DNA of 64,000 nt from Pseudoxanthomonas japonensis (GCF_010093445.1 NZ_PDWW01000008.1:60659-124658), one strand, 5' to 3'; counted from the first letter of the stretch, positions 1-11,998 are shown. The notes: a model not told the origin generated them from the sequence alone. Numbers and translations: made by a program.

Positions 1-2066
<2,066 letters not shown>

Positions 2067-2084
2067 GGGGGACTGCTTCCAGGG

Positions 2085-3983
2085 TTACGGGGCCGAGGCG
2101 GTCTTCGCGTTCGGCCCGATGTACTTGTCAAAGAACGCCAGCATCTTGGTGTAGAGATTGACGTTGTTCTGCAGGTCGCGGAATCCGTGCGCTTCCTTCT
2201 TCTCCACGATCACGTCCTCGGGCTTCTTGCCCACCTTGGCCAACTGGGAAATCAGGAAGTGCATGTTCTTGATCGGCACGCGCACGTCTTTCTCGCCGTG
2301 GACCAGCAGGATCGGCGCCTTGATGCGCTCCACGCCGTAGGCAGGCGACTGCGCCATGCGCTCGGCGGCGGTCGGCGGGTAGACGTCCTTCAGGTAGTTG
2401 CGACCGCTCTCGTGTTCCATGAAGTCCGCACTACGCTGGGCATCCAGGTCGTAGACGCCCACGTAGCCGACGGTGCAGCGGTAAAGATCCGGCTCGCGCA
2501 CCACGCTCATCAACGCAGCATATCCGCCATAAGACGCGCCGTAGATGCAGACGCGGTTGGGATCGGCAATGCCCTGCGCAACCGCCCACCGGACCGAGTC
2601 GGTGAGATCGTCCTGCATGGTGGTACCCCACTTGCGGTAGCCCATGCCCTCGAACGCGTTGCCGTAGCCGCCCGAGCCGCGATAGTTGATCTGCAGAACG
2701 GCGTACCCACGATTCGCGAACAACTGGACTTCGGGATTGAATCCCCAATCGTCGCGCGGGCCGTGCGGGCCACCATGCGGGTTGATGATGAGAGGCAGCT
2801 TCTTGCCTTCGCTGTTCTTCGGGATCGTGATGTAGCCGTGAAGCGAAAGACCGTCCCGCGCCTTCACCACGATCGGCTTCATCGGCGACATTTCCTCGGG
2901 CTTGATCCAGTCCATGCTGGCGGCGAGAAACTTCGCCTGGCCGGCATCACGGTCAAACAGGTAAGCCTCGGAAGGCATCGTGTCTGCGTAGACGCGCATG
3001 GCGAAGTAACGCCCATCCTGCGACGGCCGCAGGAAGCGGACCGCCTTGCCCGGAAACGCTTTCACCAGTCCCGCGTAAACCTTGGTTTCGGGATGGTCTG
3101 GTGCGACCCAGTCCCAGTAGGGAACGCCATCCTCGTACCACACGCCCAGCAGCGTCTTCTCGTCGCTGCTCCACAGGTAGGCCGACGGGCTGACGATGCC
3201 ATTGCTCGACAGGACAGTCTCCGAGCGCGTGTCCGGGTCCAGAAGCACGATGGTTTCCGGCTTTCCCTGCTCGCCCTTCGCCATGTAGACGCGCTTGTTC
3301 TCGGCGTCGAAACCGAGGGGGAAATATGTAGCGCCGTTGCGTTCGCTCTCATGGACAAGGGTCCACTTGTCGCCGTCCCGGCGATAGGTGACGTTGCGGC
3401 CATCGTTCATGGCGCCCGATACGAAACGGACTTTCCGCTCATGGTCCACGAGGAAGCTGCCCTGCTCCACGGGTGCCGTCGCAACGGTCGTCGTCCGGCC
3501 ATTGTTGACGTTCAATTTGAACAGGAACGACGTTTCGACGGACCGTTCGACCAGGATGGTGTCCGGATCCTCCGGCGTCAGGTCGACGATGTTGTAGTAG
3601 TTGCCGTTGGGAATATCGAGCCGACCCGTGCCGTCGATGTTGGAAGCGTACAGGTCGCCCTTCGAGGTCTCGAAGTCGAAGCGGCCTGTCTTGAAGGTCA
3701 CGAAGAACAGCAGGCGATTGTTGTTCGCCCAGAGAACTTGCCGGAAGTGCCTATTCTCGCCGTAATCCCACTTGCCGACGACGCCTTGATCCGAGACGCG
3801 CAGCACCGCCAGCACGGTCCGGTCATCCTGCGGCACCGTAACGGCCATGTGCTTGCCGTCCGGCGATACACTGATGGAGGTGAACTCAGGATCCTTGAAG
3901 AAGTCCTGGATAGGCACCTCACGCGCGAAGCCCTGCAAAGGCAACAGCGCAAGCAGCAACAACAGACGGACCATCACTTTCAT
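2085..3983 (-). CDS. S9 family prolyl oligopeptidase-like serine peptidase, exported
   Basis: This 632-residue protein has an N-terminal signal peptide (MKVMVRLLLLLALLPLQGFA), a beta-propeller-like middle region and a C-terminal alpha/beta-hydrolase domain. The catalytic triad is visible: Ser in GASYGGYAAL, Asp in HGEKDVRVP and His in KKEAHGFRD. It resembles dipeptidyl/acylaminoacyl peptidases that act on short peptides in the periplasm. I chose the ATG at 3983 because a GGGAG box precedes it and the signal peptide begins there; an upstream extension to 4118 encodes non-signal-like sequence. It sits between carA (73 bases upstream) and carB (18 bases downstream) on the same strand, so it is probably cotranscribed with them although functionally unrelated. 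Confidence 0.9.
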   Translation of the reverse strand: MKVMVRLLLLLALLPLQGFAREVPIQDFFKDPEFTSISVSPDGKHMAVTVPQDDRTVLAVLRVSDQGVVGKWDYGENRHFRQVLWANNNRLLFFVTFKTGRFDFETSKGDLYASNIDGTGRLDIPNGNYYNIVDLTPEDPDTILVERSVETSFLFKLNVNNGRTTTVATAPVEQGSFLVDHERKVRFVSGAMNDGRNVTYRRDGDKWTLVHESERNGATYFPLGFDAENKRVYMAKGEQGKPETIVLLDPDTRSETVLSSNGIVSPSAYLWSSDEKTLLGVWYEDGVPYWDWVAPDHPETKVYAGLVKAFPGKAVRFLRPSQDGRYFAMRVYADTMPSEAYLFDRDAGQAKFLAASMDWIKPEEMSPMKPIVVKARDGLSLHGYITIPKNSEGKKLPLIINPHGGPHGPRDDWGFNPEVQLFANRGYAVLQINYRGSGGYGNAFEGMGYRKWGTTMQDDLTDSVRWAVAQGIADPNRVCIYGASYGGYAALMSVVREPDLYRCTVGYVGVYDLDAQRSADFMEHESGRNYLKDVYPPTAAERMAQSPAYGVERIKAPILLVHGEKDVRVPIKNMHFLISQLAKVGKKPEDVIVEKKEAHGFRDLQNNVNLYTKMLAFFDKYIGPNAKTASAP

Positions 3984-4056
3984 CTTCCACTCCCTGAGAT
4001 GGGGCGGCATCCACTGCGACCCCGTACGGACACTCGATGGCTTGGCGCCATCCCCC

Positions 4057-5190
4057 TCACGATGACCGTGTCTGCTCCATGCAGGCGACGAACCGGTCGA
4101 ACAACGGTGCAACGTCATGCGGACCCGGCGAGGCTTCCGGATGTCCCTGGAACGAGAACGCTGGCGCGTCGGTCAGTTCGATGCCCTGGTTGGTGCCGTC
4201 GAACAGCGAGCGGTGGATGACGCGCACATTCGCCGGCAGCGAGGCTTCATCGACGGCGAAGCCGTGGTTCTGCGAGGTGATCATCACCCGGCCGCTGTCG
4301 AGATCCTGCACCGGATGGTTCGCGCCGTGGTGGCCGTGGCCCATCTTCATGGTCTGCGCGCCGGCGGCGAGCGCCAGCAGCTGGTGACCCAGGCAGATGC
4401 CGAAGGTCGGGATCTTCTTCGCGATGAACTCGCGGATGGCGGTGATGGCGTAGTCGCACGGCGCCGGGTCGCCCGGGCCGTTGGACAGGAACACGCCATC
4501 GGGCTGCAGCGCCAGCGCGTCGGCGGCGCTGGTCTGCGCCGGTACCACGGTGACGTCGCAACCGCGCTCGGCCAGCATGCGCAGGATGTTGTGCTTCACG
4601 CCGAAGTCGTAGGCCACGACCTTGAGCGTCGCCGGCGCCTGCACGAAGGCGTTGCGGTCCAGATCCAACTGGCCGTCGCGCCATGGATACGGTGTGTCGG
4701 TGGTGACCACCTTGGCCAGGTCCATGCCCTTCAGGCCGGGGAACTTGCGTGCGGCTTCGAGCGCCTTCTCGACATCGACATCGTCGCCGGCCATCAGCGC
4801 GCCGTTCTGGGCGCCGCGCTCGCGCAGGATGCGGGTCAGCTTGCGGGTGTCGATGCCGGCGATGGCCACGATGCCGCGCGTGGACAGCCACTCCGGCAGG
4901 GCCTGCTGGTTGCGCCAGCTGCTGGGGCGGCGCGGCACGTCACGCACGATCAGGCCGGCGCACCAGACCTTGGACGCTTCGTCGTCCTGGTCGGTGCAGC
5001 CGGTGTTGCCGATATGGGGATACGTCAGGGTGACGAGCTGGCGGGCGTAGGACGGGTCGGTCAGGATTTCCTGGTAGCCGGTCATCGCGGTGTTGAACAC
5101 CACTTCGCCGACCGAAAGGCCGTCTGCGCCTACGGATTCGCCCTCGAATACGGTGCCGTCTTCGAGTACGAGAATTGCGGGTCGTGTCAC
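4057..5190 (-). CDS. carA: Carbamoyl-phosphate synthase small (glutaminase) subunit
   Basis: CarA hydrolyses glutamine and channels ammonia to CarB. The 377-residue product has the usual family length, an N-terminal CPSase domain ([18 protein letters not shown]) and a class I glutamine amidotransferase domain. Catalytic Cys lies in [12 protein letters not shown] and the His/Glu pair in [14 protein letters not shown] chose GTG at 5190 ([12 protein letters not shown]) because an AAGGCG box lies 8 bases upstream and the longer reading frame to 5328 has no family similarity. The gene lies downstream of dapB, separated by a 222-base leader that carries a likely promoter. Confidence 0.95.
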   Translation of the reverse strand: MTRPAILVLEDGTVFEGESVGADGLSVGEVVFNTAMTGYQEILTDPSYARQLVTLTYPHIGNTGCTDQDDEASKVWCAGLIVRDVPRRPSSWRNQQALPEWLSTRGIVAIAGIDTRKLTRILRERGAQNGALMAGDDVDVEKALEAARKFPGLKGMDLAKVVTTDTPYPWRDGQLDLDRNAFVQAPATLKVVAYDFGVKHNILRMLAERGCDVTVVPAQTSAADALALQPDGVFLSNGPGDPAPCDYAITAIREFIAKKIPTFGICLGHQLLALAAGAQTMKMGHGHHGANHPVQDLDSGRVMITSQNHGFAVDEASLPANVRVIHRSLFDGTNQGIELTDAPAFSFQGHPEASPGPHDVAPLFDRFVACMEQTRSS

Positions 5191-5298
5191 GGGGTTCGCC
5201 TTGGGGTGGAGGAACCCTGTCCCACCGGCTTGCGGCTGCAAGAAACCGCGAACGCGGCGTTGATCCGGTCCGTGGCGATGGGTAACAGGCGAGCGGGA

Positions 5299-5327
5299 AT
5301 TGTACGGAAACGGCCTGTTCAGCGCCA
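5299..5327 (-). promoter_or_regulatory. Candidate promoter of carA
   Basis: On the minus strand a perfect extended -10 hexamer TACAAT lies at 5304-5299, with a weak -35 (TGGCGC) 17 bases upstream. It would give a 5' leader of about 100 bases before the carA GTG. No clear terminator-type attenuator is visible in that leader. Confidence 0.45.
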
Positions 5328-5412
5328 CCGTTTTTTTACCCGTCAGACCATTGGCAGACCGCTGCCGGCATGCGTGTTCAGTTTCCGGGATAACGTTCGC
5401 GTTCCCGCCGCT

Positions 5413-6132
5413 TCAGTCCAGCAGGTCACGCACCCGGTAGTCGCCGGCCGGCCGGTCGAGCAGCTTGCGCGCCACATGCAAGGCGCCGCGGGCGAACACG
5501 TCACGATGCGTCGCGCGGTGGACCAGCTCGATGCGCTCGCCCAGGCCGGCGAACTGCACCGTATGCTCACCGACGATGTCGCCTGCACGCAGGCTGGCGT
5601 AGTGCACCTGCGCGCCCGCACTGGCGGCCGCCTGGCCCAGCGTCAGCGCGGTACCCGACGGTGCGTCCTTCTTGTGCACGTGGTGCGACTCCACGATATC
5701 GATGTCCCAGCCGGGCAGCGCGGATGCCGCACGCTCCACGAGTTCCGCCAGCACGGCGACGCCGAGGCTGAAGTTGGTCGCCCAGACCAGAGGAATGGTG
5801 GTAGCCGCCGCCGCCAGCGCGGACTGCTGCGCGGACGAGATGCCGGTGGTGCCCGATACCAGGGCCGCCTTGCGCTCGACGCACAGTGCGAGGACCGGAT
5901 CGAAGCCTTCAGGCAGGCTGAAATCGATGGCGACATCGAACGCCGGCACGCCCGCCAGTTCGCTGGCTGCGAAATGCGGCACGCCATCGACGACGCGTGG
6001 CGACGGTGTGCGTCGCGTCACGGCGCCGACCACCTGGTAGCGCTCGGGCTCGGCAGCCGCAAGACGGAGTAACGCCTGGCCCATCCTGCCGGATGCGCCA
6101 TGGATCAGGAGACGGGTCGGTGAGGTGTTCAT
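5413..6132 (-). CDS. dapB: 4-hydroxy-tetrahydrodipicolinate reductase
   Basis: DapB reduces hydroxy-tetrahydrodipicolinate with NAD(P)H in the lysine/meso-diaminopimelate pathway. The 239-residue protein shows the nucleotide-binding GASGRMGQ near the N-terminus and the catalytic ESHHVHKKDAPSGTAL signature around residue 150. The length is at the short end for the family. A TACCAT box lies exactly 6 bases before the ATG and no Shine-Dalgarno is visible, so translation may be leaderless. It is the first gene of the dapB-carA-peptidase-carB series, an arrangement typical of Xanthomonadaceae apart from the peptidase. Confidence 0.95.
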   Translation of the reverse strand: MNTSPTRLLIHGASGRMGQALLRLAAAEPERYQVVGAVTRRTPSPRVVDGVPHFAASELAGVPAFDVAIDFSLPEGFDPVLALCVERKAALVSGTTGISSAQQSALAAAATTIPLVWATNFSLGVAVLAELVERAASALPGWDIDIVESHHVHKKDAPSGTALTLGQAAASAGAQVHYASLRAGDIVGEHTVQFAGLGERIELVHRATHRDVFARGALHVARKLLDRPAGDYRVRDLLD

Positions 6133-6189
6133 GGCCGCATGGTAGCCGCGGTCCGCCGGGCTGGCGACCGCCTGGGTGCGCTCCCGGGA

Positions 6190-7500
6190 TCAGGGAACCC
6201 GCGGATGACCCAGATGGTAGCCCTGCGCGTAGGGCACGCCGAGCGTCTTCAGCGTCTGCAGCTGCTCCGCGGTTTCCACGCCCTCGGCCACGAGTTCGGC
6301 CTGCGTACCACGCGCGAACGTCAGCAACGCGGCGATCAGGGCCTGCATGCGTGGCCGCTGGTCGACCTCGCGCACCAGCGTGAAGTCGAGCTTGATGATG
6401 TCCGGCGCCAGGCGCAGTACGTGCCGCAGGCTTGAAAAGCCGGCCCCGGTATCGTCCACGGCGATGCGCAGGCCCAGCGCCTGCAGGGCGGAGAGGCAGG
6501 CATTGAGTCGCCCGTAGTCTTCCACCGGGGTGTGCTCGGTGATCTCCAGCACCAGACGGCGCATGTCGTGGGCCTCGAGCATCGACTTCAGCTCGTCGCT
6601 GCAGACCGTTTCCGGCGACGCGTTGATCGCCAGGTAGGCGTCGGCCGGAATCCGGGCGAGTTGGTCCAGTGCGACCCGGGCCGCCGCCAACTCCAACCGG
6701 ATGCTCATCCCGTGCCGTGCGGCCTCCTCGAACCAGCGACCGGTCGACAGGTCGTACTCCACCGGGAAGCGCGCGAGCGCCTCGTAACCGACGACCACGC
6801 CATCGGCGATGCGCACGATGGGTTGCAGGGCAGCCGTGAGCTGCGCGCCCTCCAGCACCGCCTCCAAGCGTTCACGTCCTTCGCGGGATTGCTGGCGGTC
6901 GCGATCGCCCTGGCCTTTCCTCTGTTCCAGCGCGGCCCGCATCTGCGCATGCTCGATGGCGTTGTAGAGGCTGGCGGCCACCAGCGTACTCAGCTGGTCG
7001 AGGGTGCGCTGGTCGGTGTCGCCGTAGGCGCCGGGGGTCGTCGAGACCACCTTGAGCACGCCCACGGCCTGGCGGCGGAAATACAGCGGCGCCACCAGCA
7101 TCGAGCGGAGCCCCACGCTGCGGCAGGCTTCGCGGTTGACGCGCGGATCGGTCTCGCTGTCGTCGCAACGCATGACGCGCCCTTCCTCCAGGCACCGTCC
7201 CGACAAGCTGCCCTTCACCGGCAACATCAAGCCGACCTGATTGCCCGCGATGCCGCTGGCCGACCAGTAGCGCATGTGCTCGCCATCCTGGATCTCCAGC
7301 ACGGCACCCGCCGATCGCGTCAGTTCCTGCGCGCGGTACGTGATCGCATCGACGACATCCTGCGGGTCAGGCCCGGCGGCGGCGATCTCGCTTTGAGCCG
7401 CCACGATCCGCGTCAGCAACGCGACCGCATCTTCATCGGTCATCGCCGGGACCGGTGGCCGGGCCGACGCGATCGGAATCAGCTTGTGGTTGCGTGCCAT
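6190..7500 (-). CDS. GAF-EAL protein, probable cyclic-di-GMP phosphodiesterase
   Basis: This 436-residue cytoplasmic protein has an N-terminal GAF sensor domain (roughly residues 45-180) and a C-terminal EAL domain (about 205-436), with no GGDEF domain or membrane segment. The key EAL residues are present: E in GYEALARF, N in AINASPET, E in LVLEITEH, DD in AVDDTGAGF, K in IIKLDFTL, E in VAEGVETAEQ and the QGYHLG end. It should therefore hydrolyse c-di-GMP in response to a ligand bound by GAF. I chose ATG 7500, which has an AGGGAG box; the reading frame extends to 7548 without similarity. Confidence 0.88.
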   Translation of the reverse strand: MARNHKLIPIASARPPVPAMTDEDAVALLTRIVAAQSEIAAAGPDPQDVVDAITYRAQELTRSAGAVLEIQDGEHMRYWSASGIAGNQVGLMLPVKGSLSGRCLEEGRVMRCDDSETDPRVNREACRSVGLRSMLVAPLYFRRQAVGVLKVVSTTPGAYGDTDQRTLDQLSTLVAASLYNAIEHAQMRAALEQRKGQGDRDRQQSREGRERLEAVLEGAQLTAALQPIVRIADGVVVGYEALARFPVEYDLSTGRWFEEAARHGMSIRLELAAARVALDQLARIPADAYLAINASPETVCSDELKSMLEAHDMRRLVLEITEHTPVEDYGRLNACLSALQALGLRIAVDDTGAGFSSLRHVLRLAPDIIKLDFTLVREVDQRPRMQALIAALLTFARGTQAELVAEGVETAEQLQTLKTLGVPYAQGYHLGHPRVP

Positions 7501-7561
7501 GTCCGTCGCTCCCTGCGGATGATGATGGATGCGCACGCGTCCACGCACCCCGATGGGACCG

Positions 7562-7605
7562 ATGCTAGGCCCCTCATCTCACAGTTGTCGAGTAAACGGG
7601 TTTAC
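7562..7605 (-). promoter_or_regulatory. Candidate promoter and palindromic operator of the GAF-EAL gene
   Basis: On the minus strand TCGACA (7591-7586) and TAGCAT (7567-7562) are separated by 18 bases. Immediately upstream is the palindrome GTAAAC-N2-GTTTAC (7592-7605). The arrangement suits a regulator binding next to the -35. The regulator is unknown. Confidence 0.4.
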
Positions 7606-7641
7606 CACGTGTCGGGCTTCGCGTGATCGCCAGACGCGCGG

Positions 7642-8745
7642 CTACGGCAGGATGCGACCGAGTCCCTGCGCCACGATGTCGAACACGGTTCTTTCCAGGG
7701 CGACGCGATCAACGTCGTCGAATCCGATGCGGAAGTGCACGTCTCCGCCGGGAGTACGCGAAGAGTGGATCGACGACAGGCTGACGCCATGCCGCTCGAA
7801 AACATGCAGCAAAGCGCGCAGCGATCCGGGGCGATCCTCTGGCAGGTGCACGCTGAGCGCCTGGCCGGCCGCCAGATCGGCCAGCAGGTAACCGATCCGT
7901 TCGTAGCTGTAGTTGCCGGCGGCCAGCGTGGCCTCGCCGATCGCGCTGCGGTTGTCGTGGAGGAATTCATCGCGGAAGGTCGCGCGCGCCGCATCGCTGC
8001 CCTCGCCCACCAGTGCGGCCATGCGCGTGATCTGCGCGCCGAGTGCCTGCAGGACCTCGCCGGCGTGCGGATTGCCGAACTGGATGTCCTCGTAGATCGC
8101 GGGATTCAACGACAGGATACGCGCGATGATCGCCGCGTCCATTTCGAAGGATGCCGACCGGAATGGCATCACCGCGGCCAGGTCCCCCACCTGCGCCGCC
8201 TGCTCCTTCAACACGCCCGCCTGCGCAAGGTGCGTGGCATGCACCATCGCCTGCACGAGCGCCATGACGCGGTCGTGCTGCACCGGCGTCGCGTGTACGC
8301 ACTCGGCCTCGAGCGCATGCAGCAGGTCGTCGAGCCAGGGGCGCCAGCGCCCGATGCGCGCCTCGCAGACGACCATCACCCTGCCCTTCAGGGTCGGCGC
8401 CTTGGGCGGCGCGGTCATCGGATGCAATCCCGCGACCTCCGCATGCGAGCACAACATCGCGTCCACCGGCGCGGACTTGATCGAGGTGACGTCGAGCCAC
8501 AACTTGCCGGCCTCGCTGCCGTCCGCCAGCGCCACATACCGGGCGATCAGCGACGCCGTGTGGCGGATGGGTGCGGCGAACACCAGCACGTCGGCGCGAC
8601 GCACCAGTTCGGACTCGCCCGTCGACGACGCGTCGGCGGGGTCATGGCCGATGACGTCCAATCCCATCCGGGCGCGGAAGAACTGCTGCAGCCAGCGGCC
8701 GTAGGCGCCGGCGATGCCGACAATACCAATGAGGGGTGCGGACAC
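7642..8745 (-). CDS. tyrA: Prephenate dehydrogenase with C-terminal ACT-like domain
   Basis: TyrA oxidatively decarboxylates prephenate to hydroxyphenylpyruvate for tyrosine synthesis. The 367-residue protein begins with a Rossmann nucleotide fold (IGIVGIAGAYGRW), contains the helical dehydrogenase domain with VQHDRVMALVQAMVHATH, and ends in an ACT-like regulatory domain (HLPEDRPGSLRALLHVFERHG) from about residue 295. No chorismate mutase domain is fused. The only plausible start is GTG at 8745. Its Shine-Dalgarno GGAG lies in the 3' arm of the dnaJ terminator hairpin, so expression may be tied to folding of that hairpin. Arogenate specificity cannot be excluded from sequence. Confidence 0.88.
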   Translation of the reverse strand: MSAPLIGIVGIAGAYGRWLQQFFRARMGLDVIGHDPADASSTGESELVRRADVLVFAAPIRHTASLIARYVALADGSEAGKLWLDVTSIKSAPVDAMLCSHAEVAGLHPMTAPPKAPTLKGRVMVVCEARIGRWRPWLDDLLHALEAECVHATPVQHDRVMALVQAMVHATHLAQAGVLKEQAAQVGDLAAVMPFRSASFEMDAAIIARILSLNPAIYEDIQFGNPHAGEVLQALGAQITRMAALVGEGSDAARATFRDEFLHDNRSAIGEATLAAGNYSYERIGYLLADLAAGQALSVHLPEDRPGSLRALLHVFERHGVSLSSIHSSRTPGGDVHFRIGFDDVDRVALERTVFDIVAQGLGRILP

Positions 8746-8746
8746 G

Positions 8747-8770
8747 AAAAGGGCTCCACGAGGGAGCCCT
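8747..8770 (-). terminator. Rho-independent terminator after dnaJ
   Basis: The minus strand reads AGGGCTCC, a 5-base loop, GGAGCCCT and then TTTTC. The 8-bp stem is perfect. The same 3' arm provides the only Shine-Dalgarno for tyrA, whose GTG follows immediately. Confidence 0.8.
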
Positions 8771-8800
8771 ATTCTAGAAGCATGTCGGAACCGCGGAACC

Positions 8801-9919
8801 TCAGGACGTCATGCGGTCCCAGAATCCTTTCACGCCGTCGAGGAACGTGGCCGACTTCGGCGAGTGCTTGCGCGCTTCTTCGCCACTGAAGGTCGCTTCG
8901 AACTTATCCAGCAACTCGCGCTGCTCGGACGTCAGGTTGACCGGCGTTTCGACCACCACGCGGCAGTACAGGTCGCCCTCGCTGCGGCTGCGCACGGACT
9001 TGACGCCCTTGCCACGCAGGCGGAACAGCTTGCCGGTCTGGGTTTCGGCCGGAATGCGGATCTCCGCTTCGCCCTTCAGGGTGGGCACGCGGACGGTGTC
9101 GCCCAGCGCCGCCTGCGAGATGCGGATCGGCACTTCGCAATGCAGATCGTCGCCATCGCGCTGGAAGATGTCGTGCTCGCGCACGCGCACTTCCACGTAC
9201 AGGTCGCCCGGCGGCGTACCCGGCGGACCGGCTTCGCCCTCGCCCGTCAGGCGGATGCGGTCGCCGTTGTCCACGCCCGCCGGAATCTTGACCGACAGGA
9301 CCTTCTCTTCCTCGACCCGGCCGGCACCGTGGCAGTGCGTGCAGGGATTCTTGATGGTCTGGCCGCGCCCGCCGCAGGCGGGACAGGCTTGTTGCATGGC
9401 GAAGATGCCGCGCTGCATGCGCACGTTGCCGCGTCCGCCGCAGGTCGTGCAGGTTTCGATCTTGCCGTCCGCCGAGCCGGAGCCGTTGCAGGGCTCGCAG
9501 GGCGCCAGCGACGGAATCTCGATGCGCTTCTCGACGCCGGCGACGGCCTCTTCCAGGTCCAGCTCCATGACATAGCCGACATCGGCACCGCGACGCGCGG
9601 CACGCGCGCCGCCGCCACCGAAGATGTTGCCGAAGATGTCGCCGAAGATGTCGCCCATGTCCGGGCCGCCGGGACCGCCGCCGCCCATGCCATGCTCGAA
9701 TGCGGCATGTCCGTGGGCGTCGTAGGTGCGGCGCTTGGCGCCGTCCGACAGGACTTCGTAGGCCTCCTTGCATTCCTTGAAGGCGGCTTCGGCGGCGGCA
9801 TCGCCGGGATTGCGGTCCGGGTGATGCTTCATCGCGCAGCGGCGGTAGGCCTTCTTCAGGTCTTCATCGCTGGCGTCGCGGGCCACGCCCAGGACTTCGT
9901 AGTAGTCGCGCTTGCTCAT
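8801..9919 (-). CDS. dnaJ: Co-chaperone DnaJ
   Basis: DnaJ stimulates DnaK ATPase and presents unfolded substrates. The 372-residue protein has the full class A architecture: J domain with HPD ([10 protein letters not shown], about residue 34), a Gly/Phe-rich linker with [19 protein letters not shown], four CxxCxGxG zinc repeats from about residue 140 to 210, and the C-terminal substrate-binding domain. It is the last gene of the hrcA-grpE-dnaK-dnaJ operon and is followed by a strong terminator. A second terminator lies between dnaK and dnaJ, so dnaJ is probably made at a lower level than dnaK. Confidence 0.97.
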   Translation of the reverse strand: MSKRDYYEVLGVARDASDEDLKKAYRRCAMKHHPDRNPGDAAAEAAFKECKEAYEVLSDGAKRRTYDAHGHAAFEHGMGGGGPGGPDMGDIFGDIFGNIFGGGGARAARRGADVGYVMELDLEEAVAGVEKRIEIPSLAPCEPCNGSGSADGKIETCTTCGGRGNVRMQRGIFAMQQACPACGGRGQTIKNPCTHCHGAGRVEEEKVLSVKIPAGVDNGDRIRLTGEGEAGPPGTPPGDLYVEVRVREHDIFQRDGDDLHCEVPIRISQAALGDTVRVPTLKGEAEIRIPAETQTGKLFRLRGKGVKSVRSRSEGDLYCRVVVETPVNLTSEQRELLDKFEATFSGEEARKHSPKSATFLDGVKGFWDRMTS

Positions 9920-9956
9920 GTGCTGTCAGGCTGATCTCGCTGGGGCGCCGGATGGC

Positions 9957-9990
9957 AAAACGGGAGGCCGTGGCACGCCACGTCTCCCGT
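9957..9990 (-). terminator. Terminator-like hairpin between dnaK and dnaJ
   Basis: On the minus strand ACGGGAG and CTCCCGT flank an inner GTGGC/GCCAC stem, and TTTTGCC follows. It probably terminates or attenuates dnaK transcription before dnaJ, which starts 38 bases downstream. Confidence 0.65.
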
Positions 9991-10013
9991 CCGCCGCATC
10001 CCGTGGGTCGGGA

Positions 10014-11933
10014 TTACTTCTTGTCGTCCTTCACTTCGGTGAACTCCGCGTCGACGACGTCGTCGGCGGGCGCGGACGCGCCCCCGGCCGGGCCGCCGGC
10101 ACCGCCCTGGTCGGCCGATGCCGCCGCGTACAGCGACTGGCCAGCCTCTTCCAGCGCCTTGGCCTTGGCCTCGATCTGGGCCTTGTCGTCGCCCTTCATC
10201 GCGGTATCCAGCTCGGCGATCGCCGCTTCCACGCGACCGATCACGTCGCCGCCCACCTTGCTGCCATGCTCGGCGATGGCGCTGCGGGTGGCGTGCAGCA
10301 GGCCGTCGGCGTGGTTGCGCGCCTGCACCAATTCCTGGAACTTCTTGTCTTCCTCGCGGTGCGCCTCGGCGTCGGCGACCATGCGCGCGATCTCGTCCTC
10401 GGACAGGCCCGAACCGGCCTTGATCTCGACCTTCTGCTCCTTGTTGGTCTTCTTGTCCTTGGCCGACACGTGCAGGATGCCGTTGGCGTCGATGTCGAAC
10501 GACACTTCCACCTGCGGCATGCCACGCGGGGCCGGTTCGATGCCCGACAGGTCGAACTTCGCCAGCGACTTGTTGAAGCGGGCCTGCTCGCGCTCGCCCT
10601 GCAGCACGTGCACCGTCACCGCGGACTGGTTGTCCTCGGCGGTGGAGAAGGTCTGCGACGCCTTGGTCGGGATGGTGGTGTTCTTCTCGATGATCTTGGT
10701 GAACACACCGCCCAGCGTTTCGATGCCCAGCGACAGCGGGGTCACGTCCAGCAGCAGCACGTCCTTGACGTCGCCGGCCAGCACGCCGCCCTGGATCGCG
10801 GCGCCGAGCGCCACGGCCTCATCGGGGTTGACGTCCTTGCGCGGCTCCTTGCCGAAGAACTCGGCCACCGCCTGCTGCACCTTCGGCATGCGGGTCTGGC
10901 CACCGACCAGGATCACCTCGCCGATGTCGCTGGCGCGCAGGCCGGCGTCGTTCAGCGCGATGCGGCACGGCTCGATCGTCTTCTTCACCAGGTCTTCGAC
11001 CAGCGCTTCCAGCTTGGCGCGGGTCAGCTTGATGTTGAGGTGCTTCGGGCCCGACGCGTCGGCCGTCACGTACGGCAGGTTCACTTCGGTCTGCTGCGAG
11101 CTGGACAGCTCGATCTTGGCGCGCTCGGCGGCATCCTTCAGGCGCTGCAGTGCCAGCGGATCCTTGCGCAGGTCGATGCCCTGGTCCTTCTGGAACTCTT
11201 CTACGAGGTAGTCGATGACGCGCTTGTCGAAGTCTTCGCCGCCCAGGAAGGTGTCGCCGTTGGTCGCCAGCACTTCGAACTGCTTCTCGCCGTCGACGTT
11301 CGCGATCTCGATGATCGACACGTCGAAGGTGCCGCCGCCCAGGTCGTAAACGACGATCTTGCGGTCCGCCCCACCCTCGCCCTTGTCCAGACCGTAGGCC
11401 AGCGCGGCGGCGGTGGGTTCGTTGATGATGCGCTTGACGTCCAGGCCGGCGATCTTGCCGGCGTCCTTGGTCGCCTGGCGCTGGCTGTCGTTGAAGTAGG
11501 CCGGCACGGTGATGACCGCTTCGGTGACGGTCTCGCCCAGGAAGGCTTCGGCCGTCTTCTTCATCTTTTCCAGCACGCGCGCGGAGATTTCCTGCGGCGC
11601 CATCTTCTTGCCGTCGCTGGTCTGCACCCAGGCGTCGCCGTTGTCGTGCGCGACGATGCCGTACGGCACCAGGTCCAGGTCCTTCTTCACTTCGGCGTCG
11701 GTGAACTTGCGGCCGATCAGGCGCTTCACCGCGTAGAAGGTGTTCTTCGGATTGGTCACGGCCTGGCGCTTGGCCGAGGCGCCGACCAGCACTTCACCGT
11801 CCTTCGTGTAGGCCACGATGGAGGGCGTGGTGCGGTCGCCTTCCGAGTTTTCGATGACGCGGGCCTTGCCGCCGTCCATGATCGCCACGCACGAGTTCGT
11901 CGTGCCCAGGTCGATGCCGATGATCTTGCCCAT
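10014..11933 (-). CDS. dnaK: Molecular chaperone DnaK (Hsp70)
   Basis: DnaK is the ATP-dependent Hsp70 chaperone. The 639-residue product carries the N-terminal ATPase signature [18 protein letters not shown], the linker [19 protein letters not shown], the substrate-binding domain and a flexible C-terminus rich in Gly and Ala that ends [11 protein letters not shown] took the canonical MGKIIGIDL start at 11933 in place of the in-frame GTG 12 bases upstream. An AGGGAG box precedes it. A sigma-32-type promoter and a 7-bp leader hairpin lie between grpE and dnaK. Confidence 0.97.
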   Translation of the reverse strand: MGKIIGIDLGTTNSCVAIMDGGKARVIENSEGDRTTPSIVAYTKDGEVLVGASAKRQAVTNPKNTFYAVKRLIGRKFTDAEVKKDLDLVPYGIVAHDNGDAWVQTSDGKKMAPQEISARVLEKMKKTAEAFLGETVTEAVITVPAYFNDSQRQATKDAGKIAGLDVKRIINEPTAAALAYGLDKGEGGADRKIVVYDLGGGTFDVSIIEIANVDGEKQFEVLATNGDTFLGGEDFDKRVIDYLVEEFQKDQGIDLRKDPLALQRLKDAAERAKIELSSSQQTEVNLPYVTADASGPKHLNIKLTRAKLEALVEDLVKKTIEPCRIALNDAGLRASDIGEVILVGGQTRMPKVQQAVAEFFGKEPRKDVNPDEAVALGAAIQGGVLAGDVKDVLLLDVTPLSLGIETLGGVFTKIIEKNTTIPTKASQTFSTAEDNQSAVTVHVLQGEREQARFNKSLAKFDLSGIEPAPRGMPQVEVSFDIDANGILHVSAKDKKTNKEQKVEIKAGSGLSEDEIARMVADAEAHREEDKKFQELVQARNHADGLLHATRSAIAEHGSKVGGDVIGRVEAAIAELDTAMKGDDKAQIEAKAKALEEAGQSLYAAASADQGGAGGPAGGASAPADDVVDAEFTEVKDDKK

Positions 11934-11968
11934 GATGGATCTCACTCCCTAGCGAATGCTGATGTTGG

Positions 11969-11987
11969 ACCCGGCGATCGGCCGGGT
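11969..11987 (-). promoter_or_regulatory. Hairpin in the dnaK 5' leader
   Basis: A perfect 7-bp inverted repeat (ACCCGGC / GCCGGGT, 5-base loop) lies in the predicted dnaK leader, downstream of the heat-shock promoter and about 35 bases before the start codon. A role as a leader stabiliser or temperature-responsive element is possible but not shown. Confidence 0.4.
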
Positions 11988-11998
11988 GGATGGTCCCG

